From the NCBI RefSeq assembly GCF_014696065.1, contig NZ_JACJPL010000031.1, positions 310,001 through 374,000 of the forward strand: 64,000 bases of DNA. The letters run 5' to 3'. Under the pieces are notes generated by a model. The model searched no databases, was not told the origin of the DNA, and saw only the letters and a program-made list of their open reading frames with translations. Positions 50,279 to 59,547 of the stretch are shown here, in pieces. A program made the translations under genes and the position numbers. Each line of letters begins with the position of its first letter. The first letter of the stretch is position 1. The DNA is from Leptolyngbya sp. FACHB-261. Its GTDB lineage: Bacteria; Cyanobacteriota; Cyanobacteriia; FACHB-261.

Positions 50279-52771
50279 ATGACCTCTACTCAACCACGCA
50301 CCCCTCAGGCGACTGAGACTGCCCAAGCCACGGTACCTGCTCCAACCGCAGCCTCTGCCGCCCGCTGGCAGCGCCGCTTTAGCCTGTCTCCTAGCAACTC
50401 AGTTGGCTCTCGCCTCTTCCTGTACGTGCTGGGTGGAGCACTGGTGGGGTTGGGCGGTATGTCCCTGCTGTTTTATCAAGAGCTGGAGCGGCAGGCCAAA
50501 GATGAAGTGCAGAGCGTCTTAAGCAACCGGGTTGGCACCGTAGAAGGGCAGCTCACCCAAGTCGAGCAGTCGGTGCTGGACATGGCCTCCTCCGTCCGCG
50601 TTCTGCGACAAGCCGGCATCAGCGACCCAGAAACCTATAAGAAGCTGGCCTTTGAGTATTTCCAAAAGCGGGTGGGCCTGACGATGGGGGTTGGCTTCGG
50701 GCAGATGCCCTACCAAGTCACCCGCAGCCGCCAGTGGTATTACCCCTATTTCTACACGGTCAAAGGCTTCCCTGATGCCGCCGGAACAGGACAAGCCTTG
50801 CCTGCTCCCTACAACAACGTTCGCTACTCAGAGCTGTTCCAAGACGACAGTTATCAGACCAAGGAATACTTCACCAAACCGACTACGGCTCGCCAGAAAG
50901 TGTGGCTGGAGCCGTTCGACTGGCATGGCATTTCCATGACCAGCTTCATGCAGCCTTTCTTCGATGACCAGGGCAAGCTCTTGGGCATCACGGGCAACGA
51001 TGTCAACGTCACTGCGCTAGGGGAGCAGGTCGAAGGCCCAGTGTTCAGAGGCGCTGGCTACTTCGCCATTCTCAGCAGTCAGGGCAACCTTGCGGCTTAC
51101 CCGGCTGACCCTGAGAAAGCGAAAACCCGCGAGAACTACCAGAGGATCCCGGAACTGAAGACGGTGTGGCCGCTGTTGCAGAAGGGCCGTTCCGGGCTGG
51201 TATCAGCGGAGGGCAAGTTCTGGGCTTACCAGCGCATCGACAACACCAACTGGCTGATGATTGCTGCGGTGCCGCAATCAGTAGTGGTCGGTCCAGTATT
51301 AGGGATCACTCTGGGCGGCACCCTGTTTGCTGCCGGGATTTTAGCGGTGATGGTGTGGTTGTTTGTGAACTGGCTCAACCGTCGCTTGCAGCCAATTTTG
51401 GATGAATGTAACAAGCTCGCCGCAACCGAAACGGAGGTCGTTGGTTCTCAAGACGAAATCGGACGGCTCTCGACCTCGTTCTATAACCTGCTGGCCCAGG
51501 TAGCAGCCAACGAAGAGCGCATTCGGGAGGAAGTTGCCCGCTCAGTGCAGGCACAGGAGCGGCTTAATCAGGTCAGTGCAGCAGAGCAGGAGAGCGAGGC
51601 GCTGCAAGCTGAGGTGGGACATCTGCTAGATGTGGTATCGGCTGTAGAGGACGGCGATTTGACCGTGCAGGCTGAGGTCAGCCCCCGCACCACCGGCTTG
51701 GTCGCTGACACGCTCAACCGACTGATCGAGCAGCTTGCTCAGGTGCTCGGGCGCGTGCTGGGTACTGCTGAGCAGGTGTTGCGAGGTGCGGAAGGACTAG
51801 AAGAGCTATCTAAGACCGTGGCCATCAACGCCGAACAGCAGGCGGTGGCGGTGAGTGAGGTGCAAGCCTTGACCGAGCAGGTGGAATACTCAGCCCGCAA
51901 CTCAGCGCAGCAGGTAGGGCTCGCCAACCAAGCCCTACTCTCAGTACGAGAAGCTGTCGAACAGGGCCAAACCGCAATTGATAACCTGACCCAGGGTATC
52001 GATGTATTGCAAACTGGCACCGCTCAGATCGTGCAACGGATGAAAACCCTGGGAGAATTCGTTGGCTTGGCCGACCAGTTCGTGCAGGACCAGGGGCAGA
52101 TCGCCTCACTCACTCAAGTACTAGCGATCAACGCCACGCTGGTTGCTGCCCGAGCCGCCGAGCAGCGAGATCCCAAGCAGTTCATTGTGGTGGCGCGGGA
52201 ATTCGAGACGATCGCGGCTCAGGTCAGCACCTTAGCAACCCAAACCAACGACGGCCTTGGGGCCCTGCAACAGAGAACCGCTCAAATTCACTCGGTGGTC
52301 TCCGCCATTGATGCTGATGTGCAGAGCCTGGGTGGTTTGGTGGCAGGCTTTAATGCTGGCGTTGAGCAGTCCAGCCAAGTATTCAGCAACGTGCAGACGG
52401 TCACGGAGCAAGTGGTGCAGGTGGGTCAGGACGTAGCCCGCTCCAGTGAAGGCATTGTGAATGCTTCTTTGGGTAGTGCTCAGGCAATGCGCGAAATTGC
52501 CGGTCTTGCTGAGCGCACCGCTGAGCTGACCCGCCGAACCCGATTGCAATCGGAGCGCATGGAAGATCTGGCTCGTCGTCTGCTCACCAGCATTCAATTC
52601 TTCCGTCTACCTGACATGATGCCGCCTGATCTGCAAAGTGATGAGCTGGAAATGCGCGTAAATCTGGCCAATGCCAGTTTGAACACGCTCAATGTCAAAG
52701 CCGAGCCCAGTGATCACAACCATCCCCCCCACAACTTGCTGAGTTCTGCGTCGGCTTCCCAGCGTCCCTAA
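50279..52771 (+). CDS. Methyl-accepting chemotaxis protein 1 with periplasmic Cache-like sensor
   Basis: The 830-aa receptor has a ~45-residue cytoplasmic N-terminus, TM1 (about 46-66), a ~270-residue periplasmic domain of dCache type (YYPYFYTVKGF, then WLEPFDWHG and LLGITGNDVNVTAL), TM2 (about 337-366) and a HAMP-like region followed by a coiled-coil signalling domain. The signalling tip is non-canonical: VLAINATLVAARAAEQ replaces the usual LLALNAAIEAARAGE text, as in the divergent PilJ-type receptors of cyanobacteria. No GAF/bilin-binding domain is present, unlike PixJ. The sensor nearly equals that of the next gene at DNA level. Ligand unknown. Confidence 0.92.
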   Translation: MTSTQPRTPQATETAQATVPAPTAASAARWQRRFSLSPSNSVGSRLFLYVLGGALVGLGGMSLLFYQELERQAKDEVQSVLSNRVGTVEGQLTQVEQSVLDMASSVRVLRQAGISDPETYKKLAFEYFQKRVGLTMGVGFGQMPYQVTRSRQWYYPYFYTVKGFPDAAGTGQALPAPYNNVRYSELFQDDSYQTKEYFTKPTTARQKVWLEPFDWHGISMTSFMQPFFDDQGKLLGITGNDVNVTALGEQVEGPVFRGAGYFAILSSQGNLAAYPADPEKAKTRENYQRIPELKTVWPLLQKGRSGLVSAEGKFWAYQRIDNTNWLMIAAVPQSVVVGPVLGITLGGTLFAAGILAVMVWLFVNWLNRRLQPILDECNKLAATETEVVGSQDEIGRLSTSFYNLLAQVAANEERIREEVARSVQAQERLNQVSAAEQESEALQAEVGHLLDVVSAVEDGDLTVQAEVSPRTTGLVADTLNRLIEQLAQVLGRVLGTAEQVLRGAEGLEELSKTVAINAEQQAVAVSEVQALTEQVEYSARNSAQQVGLANQALLSVREAVEQGQTAIDNLTQGIDVLQTGTAQIVQRMKTLGEFVGLADQFVQDQGQIASLTQVLAINATLVAARAAEQRDPKQFIVVAREFETIAAQVSTLATQTNDGLGALQQRTAQIHSVVSAIDADVQSLGGLVAGFNAGVEQSSQVFSNVQTVTEQVVQVGQDVARSSEGIVNASLGSAQAMREIAGLAERTAELTRRTRLQSERMEDLARRLLTSIQFFRLPDMMPPDLQSDELEMRVNLANASLNTLNVKAEPSDHNHPPHNLLSSASASQRP
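50583..51273 (+). repeat. Near-identical ~690-bp block shared by the two receptor genes (copy 1)
   Basis: Aligned by eye with 53144-53834 at a constant offset of 2561 bases and no gaps, this block shows one mismatch (near 50887/53448). It covers most of the Cache sensor; similarity drops quickly outside it apart from a second short conserved stretch near 51642/54206. Confidence 0.8.
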
Positions 52772-52851
52772 CTAAGCACTCGACAGAGCCCAAATTCAAA
52801 CTTCGGCTCAAACACTTCAACCTTCAGCGATCACTGTCCCCCCCTGACCCT

Positions 52852-55323
52852 ATGACCTCCATTCGCCCCAGGTCTTCACTGGCAACACCTCCAGTTGCCT
52901 CAATGCAGAAGTTGATCACCCCTTCAGGCTTCAGCTTGAATAGGCTTTGGGCTCCCAAATCTGTAGGCTTTCAGCTCTTCCTGTACGTGCTGGGTGGAGC
53001 CCTGGTGGGGTTGGGCAGTATGTCCCTGCTGTTTTATCAAGTGCTCGAGCGGCAGGCCAAAGATGAAGTGCAGAGCGTCTTAAGCAATCGGGTTGGTGCC
53101 GTAGAAGGGCAGCTCACCCAAGTCGAGCAGTCGGTGCTGGACTTGGCCTCCTCCGTCCGCGTTCTGCGACAAGCCGGCATCAGCGACCCAGAAACCTATA
53201 AGAAGCTGGCCTTTGAGTATTTCCAAAAGCGGGTGGGCCTGACGATGGGGGTTGGCTTCGGGCAGATGCCCTACCAAGTCACCCGCAGCCGCCAGTGGTA
53301 TTACCCCTATTTCTACACGGTCAAAGGCTTCCCTGATGCCGCCGGAACAGGACAAGCCTTGCCTGCTCCCTACAACAACGTTCGCTACTCAGAGCTGTTC
53401 CAAGACGACAGTTATCAGACCAAGGAATACTTCACCAAACCGACTACAGCTCGCCAGAAAGTGTGGCTGGAGCCGTTCGACTGGCATGGCATTTCCATGA
53501 CCAGCTTCATGCAGCCTTTCTTCGATGACCAGGGCAAGCTCTTGGGCATCACGGGCAACGATGTCAACGTCACTGCGCTAGGGGAGCAGGTCGAAGGCCC
53601 AGTGTTCAGAGGCGCTGGCTACTTCGCCATTCTCAGCAGTCAGGGCAACCTTGCGGCTTACCCGGCTGACCCTGAGAAAGCGAAAACCCGCGAGAACTAC
53701 CAGAGGATCCCGGAACTGAAGACGGTGTGGCCGCTGTTGCAGAAGGGCCGTTCCGGGCTGGTATCAGCGGAGGGCAAGTTCTGGGCTTACCAGCGCATCG
53801 ACAACACCAACTGGCTGATGATTGCTGCGGTGCCGCAATCAGTGGTGGTGGGTCCAGTATTAGGGATCACCCTGGGCGGCACCCTGGGTGCTGCTGTAAT
53901 TCTGGCGCTGATGGTGTGGTTGTTTGTGCGTGGGCTTAACCGTCGCCTGCAACCGATCTTGGATGAGTGCAACAAATTGGCTGAGACTGAAGATGGCGAA
54001 GGGCAAGCTCAGCAGGATGAGATCGGACGCCTTTCCACCTCGTTTTACAACTTGCTGGCCCAGGTAGCAGCTAACGAGGCCCAAATTCGTCAGGAAGTAG
54101 CAAGGGCGGTGCAGGCTCAGGAGCGATTAAAACAAGCGAGTGCCTCTGAACAAGAAAGTGAAGCGCTTCAGGCGGAAGTGAGTCACATTCTGGACATTGT
54201 GTCAGCTGTAGAGGACGGCGACCTGACCGTGCAGGCTGAGGTCAGCCCCCGCGCTACCGGCTTGGTCGCTGACACGCTCAATCGCTTGATCGAGCAGTTG
54301 TCTGAGGTGATGGCGAACGTACTGAGCACAGCGCAACAGGTAACCCGGGGGGCTGAAGGTCTGGAACAACTGGCCGTTTCCGTGTCCCGAAATTCTCAAC
54401 AGCAGGCACAATCGGTGACCCACGTGCAAGCTCTGGTGGAAAACGTCAGCGACCTAGCTCAGGGAACGGCGCAACAGGCAGGCGCAGCCTATGAGTCCAT
54501 GCAGTTAGCCCAAGTCGCCGTCGGCCAAGGCCAGCAGGAAATGCTCAACCTGAACAGCCGCATTGACGTTCTGGAACAGGGGACAGAACAGATGGTGCGT
54601 CGGGTTAAAACGCTCGGGGACTTCGTGCAACTGGCAGCTCAGTTTGTGCAAGACCAGAAGCGCGTCGCCTCACTCACGCAGGTGCTCGCGATGAATGCCT
54701 CCATGATTGCTGCGCGCGCGGCAGGGCAGCAGGATCCTGAGCAGTTTATTAGCGTCGCACGGGAATTCGAAGCGATTGCTGACCAGGTGAATAATCTAGC
54801 AGTGCAGACCAATCAGGGTTTGGTGGTTCTACAACAGCGGACCGGCCAGATTCAAACTGTGGTGTCAGGAATCGATCAAGACGTGCAGAGCGTGAGCAGT
54901 CTGGTGTCCGGCTTCACCACAGGGGTTGAGCAATCTAGCCAGGCATTTGAGCGCATCCAGGCAGTGACCGAGCAGGTGGCACGGGTGGGGCAAGAAGTCA
55001 ACCAGTCGGGACGGGCAATCGCCGAGGCAGCAGAAACCACGCTGCAATCAATTCGCGATATTGCCAGCGTGACTGAACGCACGGTGACTCAAGCCCGCTT
55101 TACTCGCGAACAGTCAGGCCAGATGGGAAGCTTGGCTCACCTGCTGCTGGAGAGAATGCAGTTTTTCCGACTCCCCGCTGGCAAACTGCAAGGGCCAGAA
55201 GTTATTGGCCATCTTATGCCTCGCCCCCAACCCACTCAGAGCCAAGCTGAGATTATCGAGCCACCCACCCAGGAAATGCCTCCCTTGCCGCCTCTACCGT
55301 TCAACCTACGCCACTCCCGTTAA
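52852..55323 (+). CDS. Methyl-accepting chemotaxis protein 2 with duplicated Cache-like sensor
   Basis: The 823-aa receptor has the same plan as its neighbour: TM1 (about 40-62), periplasmic Cache-like domain, TM2, HAMP-like segment and signalling coiled coil. Its N-terminal tail and most of its cytoplasmic part differ, and the signalling tip reads VLAMNASMIAARAAGQ. The C-terminal ~45 residues are Pro-rich and end in PPLPPLPFNLRHSR, unlike receptor 1. Same sensor with different signalling half suggests the two may report one stimulus to different arrays or with different gain. It begins 81 bases after receptor 1. Confidence 0.92.
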   Translation: MTSIRPRSSLATPPVASMQKLITPSGFSLNRLWAPKSVGFQLFLYVLGGALVGLGSMSLLFYQVLERQAKDEVQSVLSNRVGAVEGQLTQVEQSVLDLASSVRVLRQAGISDPETYKKLAFEYFQKRVGLTMGVGFGQMPYQVTRSRQWYYPYFYTVKGFPDAAGTGQALPAPYNNVRYSELFQDDSYQTKEYFTKPTTARQKVWLEPFDWHGISMTSFMQPFFDDQGKLLGITGNDVNVTALGEQVEGPVFRGAGYFAILSSQGNLAAYPADPEKAKTRENYQRIPELKTVWPLLQKGRSGLVSAEGKFWAYQRIDNTNWLMIAAVPQSVVVGPVLGITLGGTLGAAVILALMVWLFVRGLNRRLQPILDECNKLAETEDGEGQAQQDEIGRLSTSFYNLLAQVAANEAQIRQEVARAVQAQERLKQASASEQESEALQAEVSHILDIVSAVEDGDLTVQAEVSPRATGLVADTLNRLIEQLSEVMANVLSTAQQVTRGAEGLEQLAVSVSRNSQQQAQSVTHVQALVENVSDLAQGTAQQAGAAYESMQLAQVAVGQGQQEMLNLNSRIDVLEQGTEQMVRRVKTLGDFVQLAAQFVQDQKRVASLTQVLAMNASMIAARAAGQQDPEQFISVAREFEAIADQVNNLAVQTNQGLVVLQQRTGQIQTVVSGIDQDVQSVSSLVSGFTTGVEQSSQAFERIQAVTEQVARVGQEVNQSGRAIAEAAETTLQSIRDIASVTERTVTQARFTREQSGQMGSLAHLLLERMQFFRLPAGKLQGPEVIGHLMPRPQPTQSQAEIIEPPTQEMPPLPPLPFNLRHSR
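53144..53834 (+). repeat. Near-identical ~690-bp block shared by the two receptor genes (copy 2)
   Basis: Partner of 50583-51273. The tract is too similar at silent sites for an old duplication, so recent gene conversion or selection on this domain is likely. Confidence 0.8.
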
Positions 55324-55402
55324 GTCCCACCTGCGATAACCTTGCCGTTCCTTTTTGTTCCCGTTCGCACTGCTTTGACCTTGCCCACCTCGCCAGTCAC
55401 CC

Positions 55403-58159
55403 ATGCTCACCTCAGAAGCCGATTTTTCTGAGTTTGACTCAGTCGCAGAAGCTCAGCTCCAGCAAGAGTTGCGCAGCCTGTTTGAGCTAGATACCCAAAA
55501 GTATCTGCAACTCTACGTCAGCACTGCTAAGCAACTGCGAGAGACTGCTTGGGTCACTGACATTCAGCAGCTCTACCGCTGTGTGCACACCATTAAAGGC
55601 GGGGCGGTCACGGTCGGTGCAGAAGCCATCCTACAAGTGGCAAGCGTGCTGGAGGATTTGCTCTCCGATCTGCGCTACCGCTCACCAGCACCGCCTCTAG
55701 CTGATGGTCAGTTGCGCCAGATTTTGCTGGAGGGGGGCGAACTGCTAACCGGCAGCTTGCAGGTGCCTGCCACAAGTAACGCCAGCTTAGTGGTACAGCC
55801 AACCGTCGAGCGCATCGAAGCACTACGGGAGCTAGTCCGCCAGCGCTACCTACCGGAGTGGGATGAGCAGCAGCAACTCTGGCAGGAGTTCGCTGAGCAA
55901 GGCTTTGATTTAGTAGTCCTAGAGCTGGAAATGGCGCTTGAGCAACTGCCAGCGCAGGGGTCGGTACCCCCCACGATGCTTGAGGTTGCCAAGCGAACTT
56001 TGCGACAGTTGTTGCAAATCGGCAAGGACCTAGAGTTTGAGGGCGATTGGGTGCCTCTGCTCAAGCGCAGCCGAGTTCTGCTAACCACGCAGTTAGAGAA
56101 CCGAATCTGGCGCTCAAAGTGGCCAGGCTATCTGCTGAAACTGAAGGATTGTGCCCGACGTGGCGGACGGCTGGCTGCACCAGCCCTAGCGGTGCCAACG
56201 CCAGCAGCAGTCATAACGGCTGTGCCGGAAGGAGCCGAGGCCACACCAGAGGCGCCCCAGCCAACCCTGCCTCAGCCAGCCCTACCCAGCCTTGAGCCTC
56301 CAGAGACCGCTGCCAGCCTCGCGGTCGATATCCAGATTCCCGTGCCGCTGGAGCGTTTGGACCGCTCAGCCCAACAGCTGGTCGAAACCCTATTAGCAAC
56401 CCGCGCCACGCAGGGCTTTTATCAAACGCTGCAATCGCAATTGCTGCCTCTAGTTACCTTGGCTCAGGAAAGTGTGCAGTACATCGCGCGACTGCGGGAA
56501 ATGCAGGACGATTACGCCCTCCTGGACCGAACCCAAAAAACGACAGGACCAACCCCAGAGCGCTATCGACAGGGCTACACAGCCGTCAACCGCCTGCTCG
56601 AAACTAGCCTGCGCCTAATCGAGTTAGGGGCTGAGACCGAAAAATCAGCGCGTCAAACGACTGAAAGTCTGCAACGCCTGGATCACAGCATTCGAGGCTT
56701 GCAGCAGACTCTTGAGCAAACCCGTCTGGTGCCCTTCGAAACCCTCAGTTTTCGGGCACGGGGAATTTTACGAGACCTGACCAACCGCTATGGTAAGCCT
56801 GCCCAGTTGGTCGTGCAGGGCGAACGGCTAGAACTTGATGCGGGCACCATGCGCAGTTTGGAGCCTGCCCTGTTGCACCTTTTGCGGAACGCCTACGATC
56901 ACGGCCTTGAACCACCCGCGCAACGGGTTGCCAAGGGAAAACCGGAGCAGGGCACAATTACGCTGTCACTGGTGCGGCGGGGTAGCTTGTTTGTGGTGCA
57001 GGTGCAGGATGACGGTCGAGGAATTGATGCTGCTGCAATTGAGAAAGTTGCCCGAGCCAACGGTCTGCCCCGAACCCAGACCCGAACCCCTGCGGAACTG
57101 CTAGCGGTTCTCTGTCAATCTGGCTTTAGTTCACAGTTAGAAGTCAGTGAGTTATCTGGTCGCGGCGTAGGCATGGACGTGGTGGCGACTCAGGTTGCCA
57201 GCATGGGCGGACGTCTGAGCTTGAGCACAAGCCTAGGTGCGGGCACCACCTTCCGGCTACAAATCCCCGTGCCCCATCTCCTGGTGCGTTGCGTGATTTT
57301 GCAAGCGGGCAATCGCAGCTTTGCAGTGCCGGCGGAAGAAACTTCAATCACCCGGCTACTGAGCGATCTACAGGTCCACCCGGCACCACCCCATCGACTT
57401 TATAACTTGAGCATCCAGGAAGATGGCAACCCGACACCAGCCTTGGACCTATTCCACTACTGGCAACCCACTAAAACAACCCGCTTGCTAGCCGCAACCG
57501 CCGTCTGTCTCCGCATTCAGTCCCAGGTCAATCAGCAGCAAGCCTGGTTGGTAGCGGATGAACTGCTGGGGCAAAGTGACCTGTTGATCAATGCCCTGCC
57601 TAACCCTTTGCAGGCTCCCCTCGGTTTAATGGGCGTGAGCCTGCAAGCGGATGGCAAGTTGATTCCGGTTCTAGAACCTTCGGCCCTGGTTGAAGGGCTG
57701 TTGACCCTCTCTGAGGGCGAGAGTGTGAATTCTCTATTCTCAGGGCCGTCTGAGCCATTTAGGACGATATCAACCGCCAACCCACTCACGCAACGCATTC
57801 TGGTAGTCGATGACGCTGCCCTGGTACGGCGCCGAATTGAGCGGAGCTTGTCTGCCCACGGCTACGACTTGAGCACCTGCGGCGATGGCGTAGAGGCGTG
57901 GAATTGGCTGCAAAGCCACAGTTTGCCTGCTCTAATGATTACAGACATCGAGATGCCCGGCATGGACGGCTTTACCCTGATTGACCGTTGTCGGCAGGCA
58001 GGCATGACTATGCCGATCTTGGTAATTTCTTCCCGGCTCTCAGAAGAATGGAACCAGGAGGCGCGACGATTGGGGGCAACCGACTACCTGACCAAAGGCT
58101 TTTCCACACCGGAACTGCTCAAAAAAATCGCCACGCTGCTGCAAGCTGTCCCAGTTTAG
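55403..58159 (+). CDS. CheA-type hybrid histidine kinase (PixL/PilL-like)
   Basis: The 918-aa protein starts at ATG 55403. The Hpt domain has His62 in CVHTIKGG. A ~250-residue middle region includes an Ala/Pro-rich linker (about 255-300), then the dimerisation helices and the ATP-binding domain with N-box HLLRNAYDHG (about 490), G1 DDGRGID (about 536), GRGVGMDVV and GAGTTFRLQIP. A CheW-like domain follows (about 630-775), then a receiver domain (about 795-918) with VVDDA and phospho-Asp in MITDIEMPG (about 848). It should autophosphorylate His62 and pass phosphate to the operon's receivers and its own. Single Hpt, as in PixL. It is the last gene of the operon. Confidence 0.94.
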   Translation: MLTSEADFSEFDSVAEAQLQQELRSLFELDTQKYLQLYVSTAKQLRETAWVTDIQQLYRCVHTIKGGAVTVGAEAILQVASVLEDLLSDLRYRSPAPPLADGQLRQILLEGGELLTGSLQVPATSNASLVVQPTVERIEALRELVRQRYLPEWDEQQQLWQEFAEQGFDLVVLELEMALEQLPAQGSVPPTMLEVAKRTLRQLLQIGKDLEFEGDWVPLLKRSRVLLTTQLENRIWRSKWPGYLLKLKDCARRGGRLAAPALAVPTPAAVITAVPEGAEATPEAPQPTLPQPALPSLEPPETAASLAVDIQIPVPLERLDRSAQQLVETLLATRATQGFYQTLQSQLLPLVTLAQESVQYIARLREMQDDYALLDRTQKTTGPTPERYRQGYTAVNRLLETSLRLIELGAETEKSARQTTESLQRLDHSIRGLQQTLEQTRLVPFETLSFRARGILRDLTNRYGKPAQLVVQGERLELDAGTMRSLEPALLHLLRNAYDHGLEPPAQRVAKGKPEQGTITLSLVRRGSLFVVQVQDDGRGIDAAAIEKVARANGLPRTQTRTPAELLAVLCQSGFSSQLEVSELSGRGVGMDVVATQVASMGGRLSLSTSLGAGTTFRLQIPVPHLLVRCVILQAGNRSFAVPAEETSITRLLSDLQVHPAPPHRLYNLSIQEDGNPTPALDLFHYWQPTKTTRLLAATAVCLRIQSQVNQQQAWLVADELLGQSDLLINALPNPLQAPLGLMGVSLQADGKLIPVLEPSALVEGLLTLSEGESVNSLFSGPSEPFRTISTANPLTQRILVVDDAALVRRRIERSLSAHGYDLSTCGDGVEAWNWLQSHSLPALMITDIEMPGMDGFTLIDRCRQAGMTMPILVISSRLSEEWNQEARRLGATDYLTKGFSTPELLKKIATLLQAVPV

Positions 58160-58293
58160 TCCTGACTTAGCTCCAACTTAGCCCTGGCATAAATCACCTC
58201 CCTGCCGCTCTGTCCAACCCAGCGCACAGGTCAATCCACAGTTCCAAGAAGGGGCATGGCAAGCTAGAAAATGCCAGACGTGGGGGAGCCAAA

Positions 58294-58596
58294 ATGAGCC
58301 GAGCCGCTGCCAAGGCAGTATGTGAACTCTGCCAGCGAGAGTTAGAGGCTTTAACCGTTCACCATCTAATTCCCAGGCAAAAAACCAAGCGTCAAAAAGC
58401 CGACCCCGGTCCAACGATTCAGATTTGCTCGGCCTGTCATCGCCAAATCCATACACTATTTGACAACACGCGCTTGGCTCAGGAGCTTAATTCATTGGAC
58501 AAGCTCAAGTCTGAGCCAGAACTAGACAAATTTCTGGCTTGGTTGCGCAAACAAGATCCCAGAAAACGCGTGAAAGTGGATCGCAAAAAGCGTTAG
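58294..58596 (+). CDS. Small HNH endonuclease
   Basis: Starts at ATG 58294, with GGGGGAG five bases upstream. The 100-aa protein is a minimal HNH domain: CELCQRE zinc knuckle, the catalytic VHHLIPRQK, and CSACHRQIHTLF with the last His. The C-terminal ~35 residues are Lys/Arg-rich (DPRKRVKVDRKKR), suited to DNA binding. Such stand-alone HNH proteins are common in cyanobacteria and often not linked to restriction or phage. No partner is visible. Confidence 0.88.
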   Translation: MSRAAAKAVCELCQRELEALTVHHLIPRQKTKRQKADPGPTIQICSACHRQIHTLFDNTRLAQELNSLDKLKSEPELDKFLAWLRKQDPRKRVKVDRKKR

Positions 58597-58650
58597 TCGG
58601 TCCGGTAGGATGACTCCAAGTTCCCACCTCAAAGTTCACCAGGACTAGCG

Positions 58651-59508
58651 ATGAGCAGGTCAGTTGAACCCACCCGTGAGCAGGCTAGAGCCTGGTCTAC
58701 ACAGGCGATTGAACCGATTGAATTACTCCATGCCACCTACGTGACCCATACCTTTCCCCGGCACAGTCACGAGGAGTTTTGCATTGGGGTAGTGACGCGT
58801 GGCGCGGAGACTGTGCTTTACCGGGGCACCACTCACTTCGCGCCTGCAGGCAGCCTGATTGTAATCAACCCTGGCGAAGTTCACGCCAATCATGCCGCCG
58901 ACGCTAGGGGCTGGACCTACCGCATCTTTTACCCCCAGCCTCGACTGATGCAGCAGGTGGCCTCTGAGATAGCGGGACGGACGCAGAATGTTCCGTTTTT
59001 CCTAGAGCCGGTGCTTCAGGATCCCAGGCTGTTTCAAGCGGTGCTCCAATTGCACATTGCCTTGGAACAATCCAACTCAGCTTTGGAGCGTGAGTCATGC
59101 CTAGTTCTCGGTTTAGCTCAGTTGGTCAAACATCATGCAGACTCTCGCTGTGCAGAGCAAGCGTTGGGGCAAGAAAACCGGGCAGTGCAACAGATTCGAG
59201 ATTACCTGGAGACTCACTACCCAGAAAACGTGTCCCTAGCCCAATTGGCTCGCATCGCCGAGTTAAGCCCCTTTTACTTAACGCGGGTCTTCAGTCGAGC
59301 TGTAGGCTTACCGCCTCATGCTTACCTCACCCAAGTTAGAGTCACCCGGGCAAAAAGCTTGCTTTCCTTAGGCTGGTCAATTTTGGAGGTAGCGGCTGAA
59401 ACTGGCTTTGCCGATCAGAGCCATTTAACTCGTCAATTCAAGCGTTTGGTAGGGGTAACCCCTGGCCAATATCAGCTAGGGAGCAAGAATCTTCAAGACA
59501 AGCTATGA
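58651..59508 (+). CDS. AraC-family transcriptional regulator
   Basis: The 285-aa protein has an N-terminal cupin-like AraC_binding domain (HTFPRHSHEEFCIGVV, GSLIVINPGEVHANH) and a C-terminal pair of helix-turn-helix motifs (VSLAQLARIAELSPFYLTRV and SILEVAAETGFADQSHLTRQ, then FKRLVGVTPGQY). AGGA lies six bases before the ATG. The DMT exporter gene begins 39 bases after its stop on the same strand, so it may regulate export of the compound it senses. Effector unknown. Confidence 0.94.
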   Translation: MSRSVEPTREQARAWSTQAIEPIELLHATYVTHTFPRHSHEEFCIGVVTRGAETVLYRGTTHFAPAGSLIVINPGEVHANHAADARGWTYRIFYPQPRLMQQVASEIAGRTQNVPFFLEPVLQDPRLFQAVLQLHIALEQSNSALERESCLVLGLAQLVKHHADSRCAEQALGQENRAVQQIRDYLETHYPENVSLAQLARIAELSPFYLTRVFSRAVGLPPHAYLTQVRVTRAKSLLSLGWSILEVAAETGFADQSHLTRQFKRLVGVTPGQYQLGSKNLQDKL

Positions 59509-59547
59509 GCAGAGATTTAAGCTCTAGTCAACTTGTGTCTTGGCATC

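Noticed and set aside
50519-53355. Two nearly identical 91-aa minus-strand ORFs
   Set aside because: They are antisense to the duplicated sensor block in the two receptor genes, so their identity follows from the duplication.
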